Positions 27,180 to 35,497 of a DNA stretch of 64,000 nt are shown here, one piece after another. Origin of the DNA: Tenggerimyces flavus (GTDB lineage Bacteria > Actinomycetota > Actinomycetes > Propionibacteriales > Actinopolymorphaceae); NCBI RefSeq assembly GCF_016907715.1, contig NZ_JAFBCM010000001.1, forward strand, positions 7,355,420-7,419,419, written 5' to 3'. The notes below the pieces were generated by a model. It was not told the DNA's origin, made no database searches, and saw nothing but the letters and a program-made list of their open reading frames with translations. The position numbers were made by a program, and so were the translations under genes. How positions within the stretch are numbered: the stretch's first letter is position 1; the number at the start of each line of letters is the position of its first letter.

Positions 27180-27362
27180 TCACGAGTCGGACCGCTTGCG
27201 GGACAGGCGGCGACTTACCCAGCGGGCGACGAAAAAGCCGGCGATGGCGGTGGCGACCCAGAGCAGGAACCCGAGCAGATAGGCGGAGATGGCCCGGTAG
27301 TCAGCGGCGTAGTCGACGGCGAGGTGTGAGGCGTGTAGCAGCACGGTTTCCACGTCGGTCAT
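27180..27362 (-). CDS. small single-span membrane protein
   Basis: A 60-residue protein with one hydrophobic segment (AISAYLLGFLLWVATAIAGF) followed by a basic tail (RRLSRKRSDS), predicting a cytoplasmic C-terminus. It starts one base after the stop of crcB, so it is the last gene of the fluoride operon. No family was recognised. A helper role for the Fluc channel is only a guess. Confidence 0.6.
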   Translation of the reverse strand: MTDVETVLLHASHLAVDYAADYRAISAYLLGFLLWVATAIAGFFVARWVSRRLSRKRSDS

Positions 27363-27363
27363 C

Positions 27364-27738
27364 TCAGTTCCATAGCGTCGTGGCGAGGCCAGCGCCGATG
27401 AAAGCGGCGCCGAGTCCGGCTACCACGCTGGCGGCGGTGTTGGCGGCGGCAAGGAACCAGGCCCCGGACTGGGCCAGCCGCATCGTCTCGTAGGAGAAGG
27501 TGGAGTAGGTGGTGAGGGCGCCGCATAGTCCGGTGCCGAGGAACAGCTGCACGTTCACTGGTGCCGCCCCAGCAGTGACAGCACCGGTCAGCAGCCCCAG
27601 GACGAGGCAGCCGGCCACGTTGACGGTGAACGTGCCCCAGGGAAAGACCGAGTCGTGGCGACGCTGGATCGCCAGATCGGTCAGGTACCGCAGCGGCGCC
27701 CCGATCATCGCGCCGGCGATCACCAGCAGCCAGCTCAC
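27364..27738 (-). CDS. crcB: CrcB/Fluc fluoride channel, second gene
   Basis: A 124-residue, four-span Fluc protein with [22 protein letters not shown] (pore Asn) and [15 protein letters not shown] (Phe box and Na site). Length is normal. It exports fluoride as an antiparallel dimer, possibly a heterodimer with the upstream crcB at 28153-28752. It overlaps the DUF190 gene by four bases and is followed immediately by the small membrane gene. Confidence 0.9.
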   Translation of the reverse strand: MSWLLVIAGAMIGAPLRYLTDLAIQRRHDSVFPWGTFTVNVAGCLVLGLLTGAVTAGAAPVNVQLFLGTGLCGALTTYSTFSYETMRLAQSGAWFLAAANTAASVVAGLGAAFIGAGLATTLWN

Positions 27739-28139
27739 CCTGCCTCACCCGCAGACGCCCCCGCAGACGCCCCCGTCGCCCCGCCAGCCTTTCCTGTCCC
27801 TGCTTGGCGGCCGACGTAGCGGAAGACCTCGACCTCGTCCAAAATCACCAAGCCCTCACTGACCAACTCGTCCAGCGCGGGGAGGAAGGCCCGGATCCGA
27901 TCCTCGTCGTCGACGATGATGACCGCCGCGGGAAGGTCTTCGCTGAACGACAACAGCCGGGTGGTGTGGATGATCGACGAGGCGCCGAAACCTTCGATCC
28001 CGTGGAACACGGTCGCACCGGCCAGCCCACCTTTCCGGGCGCGGTGCACGATCTCGGTGTACAGCGGTTTGTGATGCCAGGTGTCGCTCTCCCCGACGAA
28101 CACCGTCATCCGGAGCGCTCTGCCGTGCAGCCGGGTCAT
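27735..28139 (-). CDS. DUF190 family protein
   Basis: A 134-residue protein with the DUF190 pattern: [54 protein letters not shown]. The family has a PII-like fold and is typically found between paired crcB genes, as here. The C-terminal 20 residues are a Gly/Ala/Ser repeat. Its exact role in fluoride export is not established. Confidence 0.88.
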   Translation of the reverse strand: MTRLHGRALRMTVFVGESDTWHHKPLYTEIVHRARKGGLAGATVFHGIEGFGASSIIHTTRLLSFSEDLPAAVIIVDDEDRIRAFLPALDELVSEGLVILDEVEVFRYVGRQAGTGKAGGATGASAGASAGEAG

Positions 28140-28152
28140 CGCCCTCTCCCTG

Positions 28153-28752
28153 TCATCGTCGTTTCCTCGCTTTCCGCACCAGCAGGCGGCGGGCGGTCGC
28201 CGCCGCTATCCACACCGCGACAAGTCCCGCCAGCACAGTGAGGCCGAGATAGGCCAAGCCGATCCCGGCGCTGCCGTTCTGCAGGCGTTGCTGGATGTCG
28301 ACGGCGTAGGCAGAAAAAGTGGTGAACCCGCCCAGCACCCCGGTACCGACGAACGGTCGCATCAGCCGATGCGCCGAGGAGACCTCGGCCACGATCACCA
28401 TCAGCACCCCGATCAGCACGCACCCAGCGACGTTGATCCACAGCGTGGTCAAAGGAAACGCTGACACAGCCGTCGGCCACAGCAGATCAGCGCCATGCCG
28501 GGCCGCCGCGCCCACCGCGCCGCCCACACCGACCACCAACACCACCGGGCACTGACCGGACCTGAACCCGCGTCCAAACACCCGCCGCTGATGCGGCATG
28601 GACAGGTCGATGTCCGGGTCAATGTCCGGGTCGATCTTGGGGTCGACGTTGCCGCGAATCTGGCAGTCGACCTCATGATCAGCCGGTCGTCGCGAGCCAC
28701 GACTGCGCGGCTCGTCCACAGCACGCTGCCCTGAGGATCGGGACTCTCCCAT
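28153..28752 (-). CDS. crcB: CrcB/Fluc fluoride channel with long N-terminal extension
   Basis: A 199-residue protein whose last 125 residues are a complete Fluc unit: [30 protein letters not shown] and [13 protein letters not shown]. The first about 70 residues are unusual for the family: polar, with an acidic repeat [15 protein letters not shown] 28752 has AGGAAG at good distance, supporting the long form. The extension would be cytoplasmic or periplasmic depending on topology. It heads the operon crcB-DUF190-crcB-small membrane protein. Confidence 0.88.
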   Translation of the reverse strand: MGESRSSGQRAVDEPRSRGSRRPADHEVDCQIRGNVDPKIDPDIDPDIDLSMPHQRRVFGRGFRSGQCPVVLVVGVGGAVGAAARHGADLLWPTAVSAFPLTTLWINVAGCVLIGVLMVIVAEVSSAHRLMRPFVGTGVLGGFTTFSAYAVDIQQRLQNGSAGIGLAYLGLTVLAGLVAVWIAAATARRLLVRKARKRR

Positions 28753-28788
28753 ATGCACCACTTCCTGCTTGCAGGGCGCCACATGCCG

Positions 28789-28850
28789 CAGGCGCCATCC
28801 ATCACAAGCAGGGACCGTTGTCGGCAACCTCGTCAACAAGGTTGCCGCGG
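28789..28850 (-). promoter_or_regulatory. structured leader before the fluoride operon
   Basis: On the minus strand an 8-bp perfect stem (28824-28831 with 28840-28847, GGCAACCT/AGGTTGCC) is followed 40 bases later by GATGGCGCCTGC (28800-28789), which resembles the 3' conserved box of fluoride riboswitches. The 5' conserved box could not be found, so a true crcB riboswitch is unproven. Confidence 0.35.
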
Positions 28851-28994
28851 TTCGGGTACGGCGGGCCCCACCGCCGCGCGGACCACCGTCCGCCTCACCA
28901 GAAAGGATAACCGACAGTCCAATCAGGCGGCGGCGAGGTTGCGACAGAGAGCCGCTCGGCCGAACGGCTGGTCATGGCCGTGGCGGGCAGGGGA

Positions 28995-29486
28995 CTAGCA
29001 GAAAGGCCGGTCGCCGTGGCGGCGGAGGTATTTGGCGACCGAGCCGGTGAGCACATGTGCACCCCAGCGGGGCCGCGCCGTCCCGATGATGATCATGAGA
29101 GCGTGTCGGTTGGTGGCGAGTTCCAGGAGCCGCCGGCCGGGGGCACCATGATCGGTCTGGAACGTCCAGGGCAGCGGGTGGCTGGCCAGCAGGGCGGCGA
29201 CCTGGGCGCGCTGGTCGGCGACGTCCTGTTCGGCGTGCTCGTCCCAGTCGGCCGCGTCGGAATCGATGGGGTAATCCTCCGCGTCAACCACATGCACCAC
29301 AACGACGTGTGCCTGCAGGAGTACGGCCAGGTCCGCCGCGGCGCGCAGGGCACGCTGGGCGGCAGGGTGGCGGTCGTAACCCACCACGAGCACCGGTTGG
29401 CGCTGCGCAGGAGGGCACGACTGAACTCGCTGCTCGATGCGTTGGTCCATGTGGTCCATGACGTTGACTCCGCTGCAGGTCTCCAT
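28995..29486 (-). CDS. universal stress protein (UspA family)
   Basis: A 163-residue single-domain USP: PVLVVGYDRHPAAQRALRAA at the N-terminus, VVVVHVVDAEDYP, then LMIIIGTARPRWG and LTGSVAKYLRR, the last being the ATP-binding Gly-x-x-Gly-x9-Gly-Ser type motif in a modified form. The C-terminus (GDRPFC) is a few residues shorter than usual. ATG 29486 follows GGAGGG. Its leader runs into a phoU fragment. Confidence 0.85.
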   Translation of the reverse strand: METCSGVNVMDHMDQRIEQRVQSCPPAQRQPVLVVGYDRHPAAQRALRAAADLAVLLQAHVVVVHVVDAEDYPIDSDAADWDEHAEQDVADQRAQVAALLASHPLPWTFQTDHGAPGRRLLELATNRHALMIIIGTARPRWGAHVLTGSVAKYLRRHGDRPFC

Positions 29487-29509
29487 CATCCCTCCTGGCC
29501 AACACCTGA

Positions 29510-29630
29510 GCCAGCCCGCCGAACGTCGGCCTCGAGCAGCGCGGTCGCGGTTCCTCGACGCTACCCATTTCGACAAGATTCGCCATGTCGACGACCGGTC
29601 GTTGATGCCCTCGAGCCGGCGACAGACACC
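29510..29630 (-). pseudogene. phoU 5' fragment
   Basis: This stretch matches the antisense of 14931-15030, the start of the broken phoU. It encodes GINDRSSTWRILSKW and, in another frame, MANLVEMGSVEEP, compared with GINDWIVEMANLVETAVDE in that gene. Only about 35 codons remain. It is a second, much smaller copy. Confidence 0.7.
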
Positions 29631-29738
29631 GACGTAAAGGCTGTGGCCTCGATCGCGTCGAGGTCGCGTACGCGAAGCGGTGGCGTTCCCCACTCCTCGT
29701 TGAGGATCACGAGCAAGCGCGACAAACGATGCACGTAA

Positions 29739-29776
29739 GGATCAGAGGGCCACGTGCCGGTAACAATCTCATGTCA
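29739..29776. repeat. copy of the transposon-end-like repeat
   Basis: GTAAGGATCAG, about ten bases, then GTGCCGGTAACA and ATCTCATGTCA. This matches 49084-49127 (GTAAGGCTCAG ... GTGCCGGTAACA GATCTTATGTCA) in order and orientation, with small indels. It may be an isolated end of the same element family. Confidence 0.6.
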
Positions 29777-29903
29777 AGTCGAGGTTGACAGATGGTCGAA
29801 GCGATAACCCGCGTGGTGCGGCTTTCCTGCTCTTGGTGCTCGGCCTGCGCCCGTTCGGTGAGGCCAGGTGTGCTGCGGGCTTCTGCTGATCGCGCGACGA
29901 GCC

Positions 29904-30275
29904 TTAGAGCTGGTCGAGGTCGATCGCGGCGGTCATCGCGGCGAAACCGGCGTCGTTGAGGTGGACGGCGTCGCGCCGGGCGTCGGTGCCGTCATATTCC
30001 GGGCGGAGCCGGTCCGGGTCGGCGGGGTCGGCCAGCACGCCGGCGAAGTCGACGACGGCGTCGTACTCGCCGCTGGTGAGGATCCAGTGGTTGAGATCGT
30101 CACGGATCGCTTCGCCTTGGTCGGTGAAGACGCCGTACGGGTGTTGTACGCGGTGGGCGTCGAGTACGAGCCGTCGGTGATCGAGTCTCCGAACGCGACG
30201 ACCAGGTCTCGCATGGCCGGCGGCACGATGGCGACATCGACGCGGGTGAGTAAGTAGAACGAGTCGGAGGTCTCG
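29904..30275 (-). pseudogene. SGNH/GDSL hydrolase remnant
   Basis: Minus-strand pieces in two frames belong to an SGNH hydrolase: AFTETSDSFYLLTRVDVA, then VVAFGDSITDGSYSTP (block I with the nucleophilic Ser), then after a large deletion DDLNHWILTSGEYDAVVDFA and DAVHLNDAGFAAMTAAIDL (block V with the catalytic Asp-x-x-His). The middle of the enzyme is missing. The 5' end is cut where the plus-strand DUF6225-like gene begins. Confidence 0.75.
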
Positions 30276-30509
30276 GTGAACGCCGCGGCCGCACTCAAAG
30301 GCGTTCCCGACGACCTGCCGCTCGAGGTCTCGGTCGCGGAGGAACCCGGCGGCGACACCGTCGGTACCCAGATCGTGACCGGTGCTGGCTTCGGTATCTC
30401 CCAGTGGGGCGACGAACGCGGCGAACAAGTCGACCGCACTCTCACCATCGAATGCGAGTACCCCACCGGACGGTACTACCGCCGCAGACGCGACGAGGGA
30501 CGACCATGA
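30276..30509 (+). CDS. DUF6225-like hypothetical protein
   Basis: A 77-residue protein from GTG 30276, with GGAGG five bases before it. Blocks AAALKGVPDDLPLEVSVAEE and GTQIVTGAGFGISQWGDERG resemble small actinobacterial proteins I tentatively place with DUF6225. The start codon lies exactly at the edge of the SGNH remnant. A tiny frame (30506-30544) overlaps its stop by ATGA and leads into the next gene. Confidence 0.5.
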   Translation: MNAAAALKGVPDDLPLEVSVAEEPGGDTVGTQIVTGAGFGISQWGDERGEQVDRTLTIECEYPTGRYYRRRRDEGRP

Positions 30510-30540
30510 GCCGCGCCCTGGTGGGCGACAAGGAGGAATC

Positions 30541-30828
30541 GTGAGCACCGTCAGGGAACTTGTCGACATGCTGATCGAGACCGCGACAGGACTCCCGGCG
30601 GGCATGGACTCCGAGGTCGAGATCGCGGTCTGCGACAGCACGACAATGACGGTCGCGAACAACGTCGACGTCAGCGACTGGGCCGAGCTCAACACCGCCG
30701 ATGGCACAGCCCGCCGTACGTTCGTCATCCACACGACGCCGGTCGCGGCCGGCAGGGCGGCCCCGCGAGGGGCCGCACTTCCAGCGCCACCTGACCGCTC
30801 AGGTGCGTCGTACTCTCGCGCTAGGTGA
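30541..30828 (+). CDS. small hypothetical protein
   Basis: A 95-residue frame with a near-ideal ribosome site (AAGGAGG) before GTG 30541. The first 65 residues look real: VRELVDMLIETATGLPAGMD, SEVEIAVCDSTTMTVANNVD. The last 25 residues are Pro/Ala/Arg-rich and overlap the convergent gene end. No family is known to me. It probably forms an operon with the DUF6225-like gene. Confidence 0.6.
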   Translation: MSTVRELVDMLIETATGLPAGMDSEVEIAVCDSTTMTVANNVDVSDWAELNTADGTARRTFVIHTTPVAAGRAAPRGAALPAPPDRSGASYSRAR

Positions 30829-31553
30829 CCGAGTGCACGGCTGGCCGGTAACCGTGCTGGTGCAAGATCCGGAGCGTCCCCATGACCGTTGCTCTGTCTT
30901 GCTCGTCGATGGCTGCTGCGAGCGTTTTCGCCTCCTTGCCGGCCGAGGACTGGGTCGCCTCGGCCCCAGATCCCTTGGGCGCGACGATGGCTGCGTGCAG
31001 AGGCGACTCCGCGTTCGTTGTGAGCGTCAGGAGGAGCTCGACGCTCGGGGGGGCGAGGTCCGGCGGAAGGCCCGCGGATGATCTCCCGGTACGGCGGCGG
31101 CACCTCGACGGAGATCATCACCTTCGCTGACGATCCGGGTGTTCGGACTGTGTACCGCTTCGCCGGCGAGCGCCACCCCGGTCGCGGGTACTGAGGCGGG
31201 TACGGCGAGGCCTGGTCCAGCAGCTCGAGGCGTTCTTGGTCCGCGGCCTCGGCCATCCGGGTGGCGGCGGCCAGGATGTCCACCACCCGCCCGCTCGGCA
31301 CCGGAGGTGTCGTGTTGAACAGGTCGGTCATGATCCCTAGCAGGGTGGCCTCGTGCGACCACGACGGCACTGCGGCCGCCGCCTCCGTCTCGCCGGCGTC
31401 GAGCAGATCTCGGACCGCGTCGCGGCGTTCGGCGATCACGTTTCCAACTCGGACCGCGAGGTAGGACAAGTAGTCCGGCCCGCCCTGGTCGAACCGTAGA
31501 CGTTCCGGGTCGATCGGCAGCCCTTCGAAGGGGTCCGGGTCGGTTTCAGACAT
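30821..31553 (-). pseudogene. hypothetical protein gene with one frameshift
   Basis: From ATG 31553 (AGAGAGGA upstream) the product reads MSETDPDPFEGLPIDPERL, SYLAVRVGNVIAERRDAVRD and IMTDLFNTTPPVPSGRVVDI, up to VPPPYREII. Near 31075 the reading moves frame to LPPDLAPPSVELLLTLTTNA and ATVMGTLRILHQHGYRPAVH, ending at TAG 30821-30823. About 243 residues are expected. No family was recognised. A run of G/C near the shift makes a sequencing error plausible. Confidence 0.55.
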
Positions 31554-31641
31554 AGGGATCCTCTCTCGCGGTCGCTTATGCTTCCCAGCGCCTCATTGTC
31601 AGCCCCTGGCCGTCTTTCTGTCTTTCTGTCAAAATGGTGGC

Positions 31642-31902
31642 ATGGGAGAGCGTAAGAAGACGACCGTCTACATCGACGAGGACCTGCTTCGTGCGGCCAA
31701 GATCGAAGCGGCCCGGACTGGCCGCCGTGAGTACGAGGTCTTCGAGATCGCGCTCCGCCGGCACCTCGGCCTCGCCGAAGCTGTCGAACGCATCTGGGCG
31801 GGTATCCCGCGCGACGACTCGGTGACCGACGACGAGGCAGCCCAGATCGCTGCGGAGGAGCTCGAGGCCTTCCGCAACGAGTCGACCCACCGGGCGGGCT
31901 GA
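31642..31902 (+). CDS. ribbon-helix-helix antitoxin (VapB-like)
   Basis: An 86-residue protein whose first 45 residues form an RHH domain: KKTTVYIDEDLLRAAKIEAA then YEVFEIALRRHLGL. The acidic C-terminal part (DDSVTDDEAAQIAAEELEAF) should wrap the toxin. It directly precedes a PIN-domain gene. It would neutralise the toxin and autorepress the operon. ATG 31642 lies in a short leader that is AT-richer than the rest. Confidence 0.85.
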   Translation: MGERKKTTVYIDEDLLRAAKIEAARTGRREYEVFEIALRRHLGLAEAVERIWAGIPRDDSVTDDEAAQIAAEELEAFRNESTHRAG

Positions 31903-31905
31903 GTC

Positions 31906-32319
31906 CTGCCGAGCCCCCGCCGGGTCATCATCGATCCCAACGTCTGGATTTCGGCTCTGATCAACCCCCGTGGTGTGCCCGCCCAGGTGGTCCAGCTCGT
32001 CATGGCCGGTGACATCGTGCCCCTGGTCACGGCCGAGCTGCTCAACGAGCTCGGCGGCGTTCTCCAGCGACCCAAGTTCCGCCGCTGGATCAAGCTCGAA
32101 GACGCCGTCGCGTTCGTCGACGCCCTCCGCCTTCACTCCGAAACCGTTGAGACCGCACCGCCGACGCAGACGACCCGCGACCCTAAAGACGTCTACCTCG
32201 TCGCGATGTCCGAGGCCTCCGGTGCACAGATCATCACCGGCGACGCCGATCTCCTCGACGCTGAGCTACAGCCGCCGGCGGTAACACCCCAGCAGTTCCT
32301 GGCTACGTGGAACGGATGA
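31906..32319 (+). CDS. PIN-domain toxin (VapC-like)
   Basis: The conserved protein starts RVIIDPNVWISALINPRG (first catalytic Asp), continues TAELLNELGGVLQRPKFRRW (Glu) and TRDPKDVYLVAMSE (Asp), and ends IITGDADLLDAE (last Asp), so all four acidic residues of the PIN nuclease are present. No ATG/GTG/TTG lies before the first Asp. The only near-start codon is CTG 31906, four bases after the antitoxin stop and in the same frame. Initiation at CTG or read-through is implied, or the start has mutated. Length is about 137 residues. Confidence 0.8.
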   Translation: MPSPRRVIIDPNVWISALINPRGVPAQVVQLVMAGDIVPLVTAELLNELGGVLQRPKFRRWIKLEDAVAFVDALRLHSETVETAPPTQTTRDPKDVYLVAMSEASGAQIITGDADLLDAELQPPAVTPQQFLATWNG

Positions 32320-32332
32320 TCGGCAGCTCAGG

Positions 32333-32578
32333 TCAGTCAGGTTCGACGTCTGGGCGCCGCCAGGTCTGCTCTTCCCCGTGCGCTTCTTCCGCGTCGATCT
32401 TGAGCTTGTCAGGCGGAAGCGCTGCGAGTACGTCAGGTTCTCCTTTCGCAGTTGAGCAAAGTAGGTCCCCAACGCGGGCGCTTCTCGCCCACAAGTTCGC
32501 GGTCTCCCTGGCGCGGGCCGGGATCCGGATCGTGAAGTGCTGCACCATCGGCGTCGCCGGGCCGATCACGCCGGGCAC
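32333..32578 (-). CDS. possible small hypothetical protein
   Basis: An 81-residue minus-strand frame (VQHFTIRIPARARETANLWA, LAALPPDKLKIDAEEAHGEE) with acidic C-terminus. It looks protein-like but has no recognised family and no clear ribosome site. It ends close to the stop of the PIN gene. Confidence 0.35.
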   Translation of the reverse strand: MPGVIGPATPMVQHFTIRIPARARETANLWARSARVGDLLCSTAKGEPDVLAALPPDKLKIDAEEAHGEEQTWRRPDVEPD

Positions 32579-32627
32579 CGAGGGGGAGCCGGTCGCCCAG
32601 CTCAGGTAGCGGGCGGTGAGGGAGCGG

Positions 32628-32677
32628 TCTGACGGCTGGGCCGGCGAGCACGGCGCCGTCGGCAGTGAATCTTCTCG
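32628..32677 (-). pseudogene. fragment of the FAD-Rieske gene 3' end
   Basis: Minus-strand translation RFTADGAVLAGPAVRPL matches the Rieske-domain tail RFTADGAVLTGPAVKPL of the gene at 11219-12715. Only about 17 codons remain. Confidence 0.65.
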
Positions 32678-32847
32678 TAAGAAATCTAGGAGGCGGTGTC
32701 GGATCGGGGCAGAGGTGCTCGTCGTAGGGGTGAATGGCCGCCATTAGCGCGCCAGCGGTAGGTGAGACCATCCGGTCGGATGAGTCGACCCGAGTGGGTC
32801 GACTCGTCCACAAGGGCGCCCACAGATGGACAGGGGGATGATCCGAG

Positions 32848-33189
32848 ATGCAATACCTGGTTTCCGTGATCGACGACGAGACACGCTCCGTTCCGGCCGA
32901 GCAGGATGCCGCTGAGCGGGCTGCAACCAGCGCGTTCAACGACAGGCTCAAGGTCGGCCACTGGGTTTCGCCGCCGGCCTCGGTTCGCCGAACACGGCCA
33001 CCGTCATCGACAACCGGGCTGGCGCCGCGGTATTCACCGACGGGCCGTTCCTGGAGTCGAAGGAGTATCTCGGCGGTTTGGATCTTCGAAGCCGCCGACC
33101 TGGACGTGGCGCTCGAGCTCGCCGCCGACGGATCGAAAGGCCTGCAACCGAAAGGTCGAGGTGCGGCCATTCTGGACAAGCCAGTGTGA
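32848..33189 (+). pseudogene. YCII-related (DGPF) domain protein, several frameshifts
   Basis: Starting at ATG 32848, MQYLVSVIDDETRSVPAEQD and AFNDRLKVGHW are in one frame. LGSPNTATVIDNRAGAAVFT and DGPFLESKEYLGG, the family signature, are in a second. WIFEAADLDVALELAADGSK returns to the first, and ACNRKVEVRPF is in a third. At least three indels break a gene of about 115 codons. Confidence 0.75.
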
Positions 33190-33286
33190 TCGACGTCCAG
33201 CGCCGATGAGCCGTTGGAAGCCCTCGGCCACATCGCATACAAGGCTCACGCTGGAAGGCGTGGCCCAAGACACCTCGGAGGACATC

Positions 33287-34069
33287 ATGACCACGCCGAC
33301 GAACGATCAGACGTCCGCGCTGCCAGGTCGTCCGCCGGTGGTCGACCTGGCCACCTGGCAGGCCGCCCGGTCCGCACTTTTGGTCCGCGAGAAGGCACAC
33401 ACCCGCGCGGGCGATGCGATTGCCGCGGCCCGGCGGCGGCTGCCGATGGTGCAACTCGATGGGACGGCCGAGGTCGTCGGAGCTGATGGCCCGGTCCCAT
33501 TCCTGGAACTGTTCCAGGGCCGCGAGGAACTCGTCGTCTACCACTCCATGTGGTTCGACGGCGCGCCGCCTCAGGGGCAGTGCGAGGGGTGCACGTTCAA
33601 CGTGTGGCAGATGAAGGACACCGTCTACCTGAACGCTCGGGGTGTTTCGTTCGCCGTCTTGACCTCGGGCCGGTGGGAGGAGGTGGCGCCCTACGTGGAG
33701 TTCATGGGCTATACCCAGCCCTGGTACTCGGTGCGGGGCGTGGAAGCGTCCGTCGCCGCGGACGAGGGGCACATCATCTGCTACCTGCGTGACGGCGACC
33801 GCGTGTTCCTCACCTACTCCACCACCGCCCGGGGCAACGAGCCCGCCGACGGCTCGGTCGGGCTGCTCGACATGACGCCTTACGGCCGCCGCGAGGCCTG
33901 GGAGGACAACCCCGACGGCTGGCCCGAGGGCCACAACGCGTGCTGGTACTGGCGCTCGGACGCGGACGGCAACTCCGAGTGGGGCCCGACCAGCCGGCCC
34001 GTGCCCCAGTGGACTCGTCCTGGCGCGACCCCGGTGGAGACCCTCGGTCGACACGGCCACGACCACTGA
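33287..34069 (+). CDS. DUF899 (thioredoxin-like) family protein
   Basis: A 260-residue protein with the DUF899 pattern: LFQGREELVVYHSMWFDG, CEGCTFNVWQMKDTV (CxxC pair), ARGVSFAVLTSGRWEEVAPY, then a Trp-rich C-terminus (WEDNPDGWPEGHNACWYWR). The family has a thioredoxin-like fold and is presumed redox-active. ATG 33287 follows GGAGG (33277). Its 3' end runs into a tandem repeat. Confidence 0.88.
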   Translation: MTTPTNDQTSALPGRPPVVDLATWQAARSALLVREKAHTRAGDAIAAARRRLPMVQLDGTAEVVGADGPVPFLELFQGREELVVYHSMWFDGAPPQGQCEGCTFNVWQMKDTVYLNARGVSFAVLTSGRWEEVAPYVEFMGYTQPWYSVRGVEASVAADEGHIICYLRDGDRVFLTYSTTARGNEPADGSVGLLDMTPYGRREAWEDNPDGWPEGHNACWYWRSDADGNSEWGPTSRPVPQWTRPGATPVETLGRHGHDH

Positions 34070-34096
34070 CATGACCACTGACATGACCACCGCCAT
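34061..34096. repeat. 12-bp tandem repeat, three units
   Basis: GACCACTGACAT occurs twice exactly (34061-34072, 34073-34084) and once with changes (GACCACCGCCAT, 34085-34096). It covers the stop of the DUF899 gene. Confidence 0.7.
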
Positions 34097-34164
34097 GACT
34101 ACTACGGCCGTGTACCGGAGCGACGTGGAGGGAGCGCTGGCGCCGTACCGGCCGGTGTCGTCGA

Positions 34165-34437
34165 CGCCACTCGGGAGGCATCGACCGCGCGGTCGCCGCG
34201 GCCGCGCACCTGCCCGCCCAGCAAGGCGCCGACCTGCTGGCCGCGGCACGCGACGTGTTCACCTCCGGCCTGCACGTGGTCGGCATCGTCAGCGCCATCT
34301 TCTACGTCGCCCTGGTCATCCTCGCCGTGTGGGCGTTGAGGCACGTGCAGAACTCACACGGCCACGACAGCGACCCCCGTTCGAGGAGCCAGAAGGCCGA
34401 GCTGGAGCCCGAGGCCGCGTCACCCACGCGGGCATAG
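34165..34437 (+). pseudogene. C-terminal fragment of an MFS transporter
   Basis: The frame reads GGIDRAVAAAAHLPAQQGAD, LLAAARDVFTSGLHVVGIVS and the last membrane span IFYVALVILAVWALRHV, then a polar tail to TAG 34437. This is the usual end of a 14-span drug exporter. The other 13 spans are absent. Confidence 0.65.
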
Positions 34438-34508
34438 AGCCAGCAGCCTGCCACAGGACGGCATGCACTACCGACCAGCGGATACCCAACCCCTCCCGAG
34501 GAGTTCTC

Positions 34509-35157
34509 GTGCGCCCTCTCGTTCTCCGCCAGAGCCTGTCCCTCGACGGCTACGGCGCACCCCCCGCGGGCGTGCCAGCGGACTTCTTCCTGGAGTACGA
34601 CGACGAGGAGTTCGTCGCGCACATGGCCGGCGTGCTCGGCAGTGCTGGTGTGCACGCGATGGGTGCCCAGGCGTACCGGGACATGGCGGGGCACTGGCCC
34701 TACCAGGACGGCCCCGTGGCCGACGCGATGAACAGGATTCCGAAGGTCGTCTTTTCCTGCAGGCCGATCGACACCCCATGGGCCACCACGACCGTCTGCT
34801 CCGGAGACCTCGCCACCGAGGTGGCGGCCCTGAAGGCGCAGGAGGGGCGCCCCGATCATGGCGCACGGCGGCGTGCGTTTCGCGCGGACGCTCGTGCGCG
34901 CCGACCTCGTCGACGAGTACCACCTGCTGATCAACCCCGTCGCCCACGGCAGCGGCAGCCCACTGTTCACCGAGTTCACGAAGCTGAAGCTGGTCGACGT
35001 GAAGTCGTTCCCCAGAGGCAACCTCGCACTGACCTACACACGTCCGGACACCCACGCCCTAAGGGGCCGGCGTCGCGAGCCGGGGTGTGACCACAGTGAC
35101 GCTCGAGGACGTCACCGCGCCGTCGAGGTGTCGCCTGTACCGCGCGACGATCGGTGA
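34509..35157 (+). pseudogene. dihydrofolate reductase/RibD C-terminal family, one frameshift
   Basis: GTG 34509 (GAGGAG before it) opens RPLVLRQSLSLDGYGAPPAG and GSAGVHAMGAQAYRDMAGHW, the RibD_C pattern. At about 34850 the reading moves to IMAHGGVRFARTLVRADLVD, EYHLLINPVAHGSGSPLF and GNLALTYTRP. The tail to 35157 is an extension beyond the family end. One indel disrupts an otherwise good gene. Confidence 0.75.
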
Positions 35158-35497
35158 GGCGTTCGTGCTGTGCGCCCCGCGAGCACGCCCGTGGTTCCCT
35201 GACGCACACCCCGCCCGATGCGTCCCGGTCGAGCCTCTACACGGCGCGGCCCGGTGGTCGAGCGGGGGTGACGGACCACCGGGGTCGAGCTGGGCGCCGA
35301 TCCGAGCCGGGTGCTGCAGGCCTGGGGCCGAGCCGCGGCGCGGTGCGGCCGTCCATGAAATCGGGCCGGCCGCCGATCTCAACAACCCTGCTCGACCGAG
35401 CGCGATGCGCTCCCCGAGTACGTCGTATCCAGCAACCTCGAGACAACTGCAGTGAACGACAACTGCAGTGAAACAGTGCCGGCAATAAGGAGATCGC
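35158..35497 (+). other. intergenic region with paired repeats before the DHFR-like gene
   Basis: No gene is seen. GACAACTGCAGTGAA occurs twice with a 16-base period (35442-35456 and 35458-35472), each centred on CTGCAG. It sits just upstream of AAGGAG and ATG 35498, so the repeats are a candidate regulator-binding site. Confidence 0.55.

Noticed and set aside
28789-28850. Fluoride riboswitch
   Set aside because: Only a 3' box-like string and a simple stem were found; the conserved 5' box and pseudoknot partner are missing, so it is listed only as a weak regulatory candidate.
29904-31553. A single 549-residue minus-strand protein
   Set aside because: The open frame joins a real N-terminus, antisense of two plus-strand genes and an SGNH remnant; motifs show three separate units.
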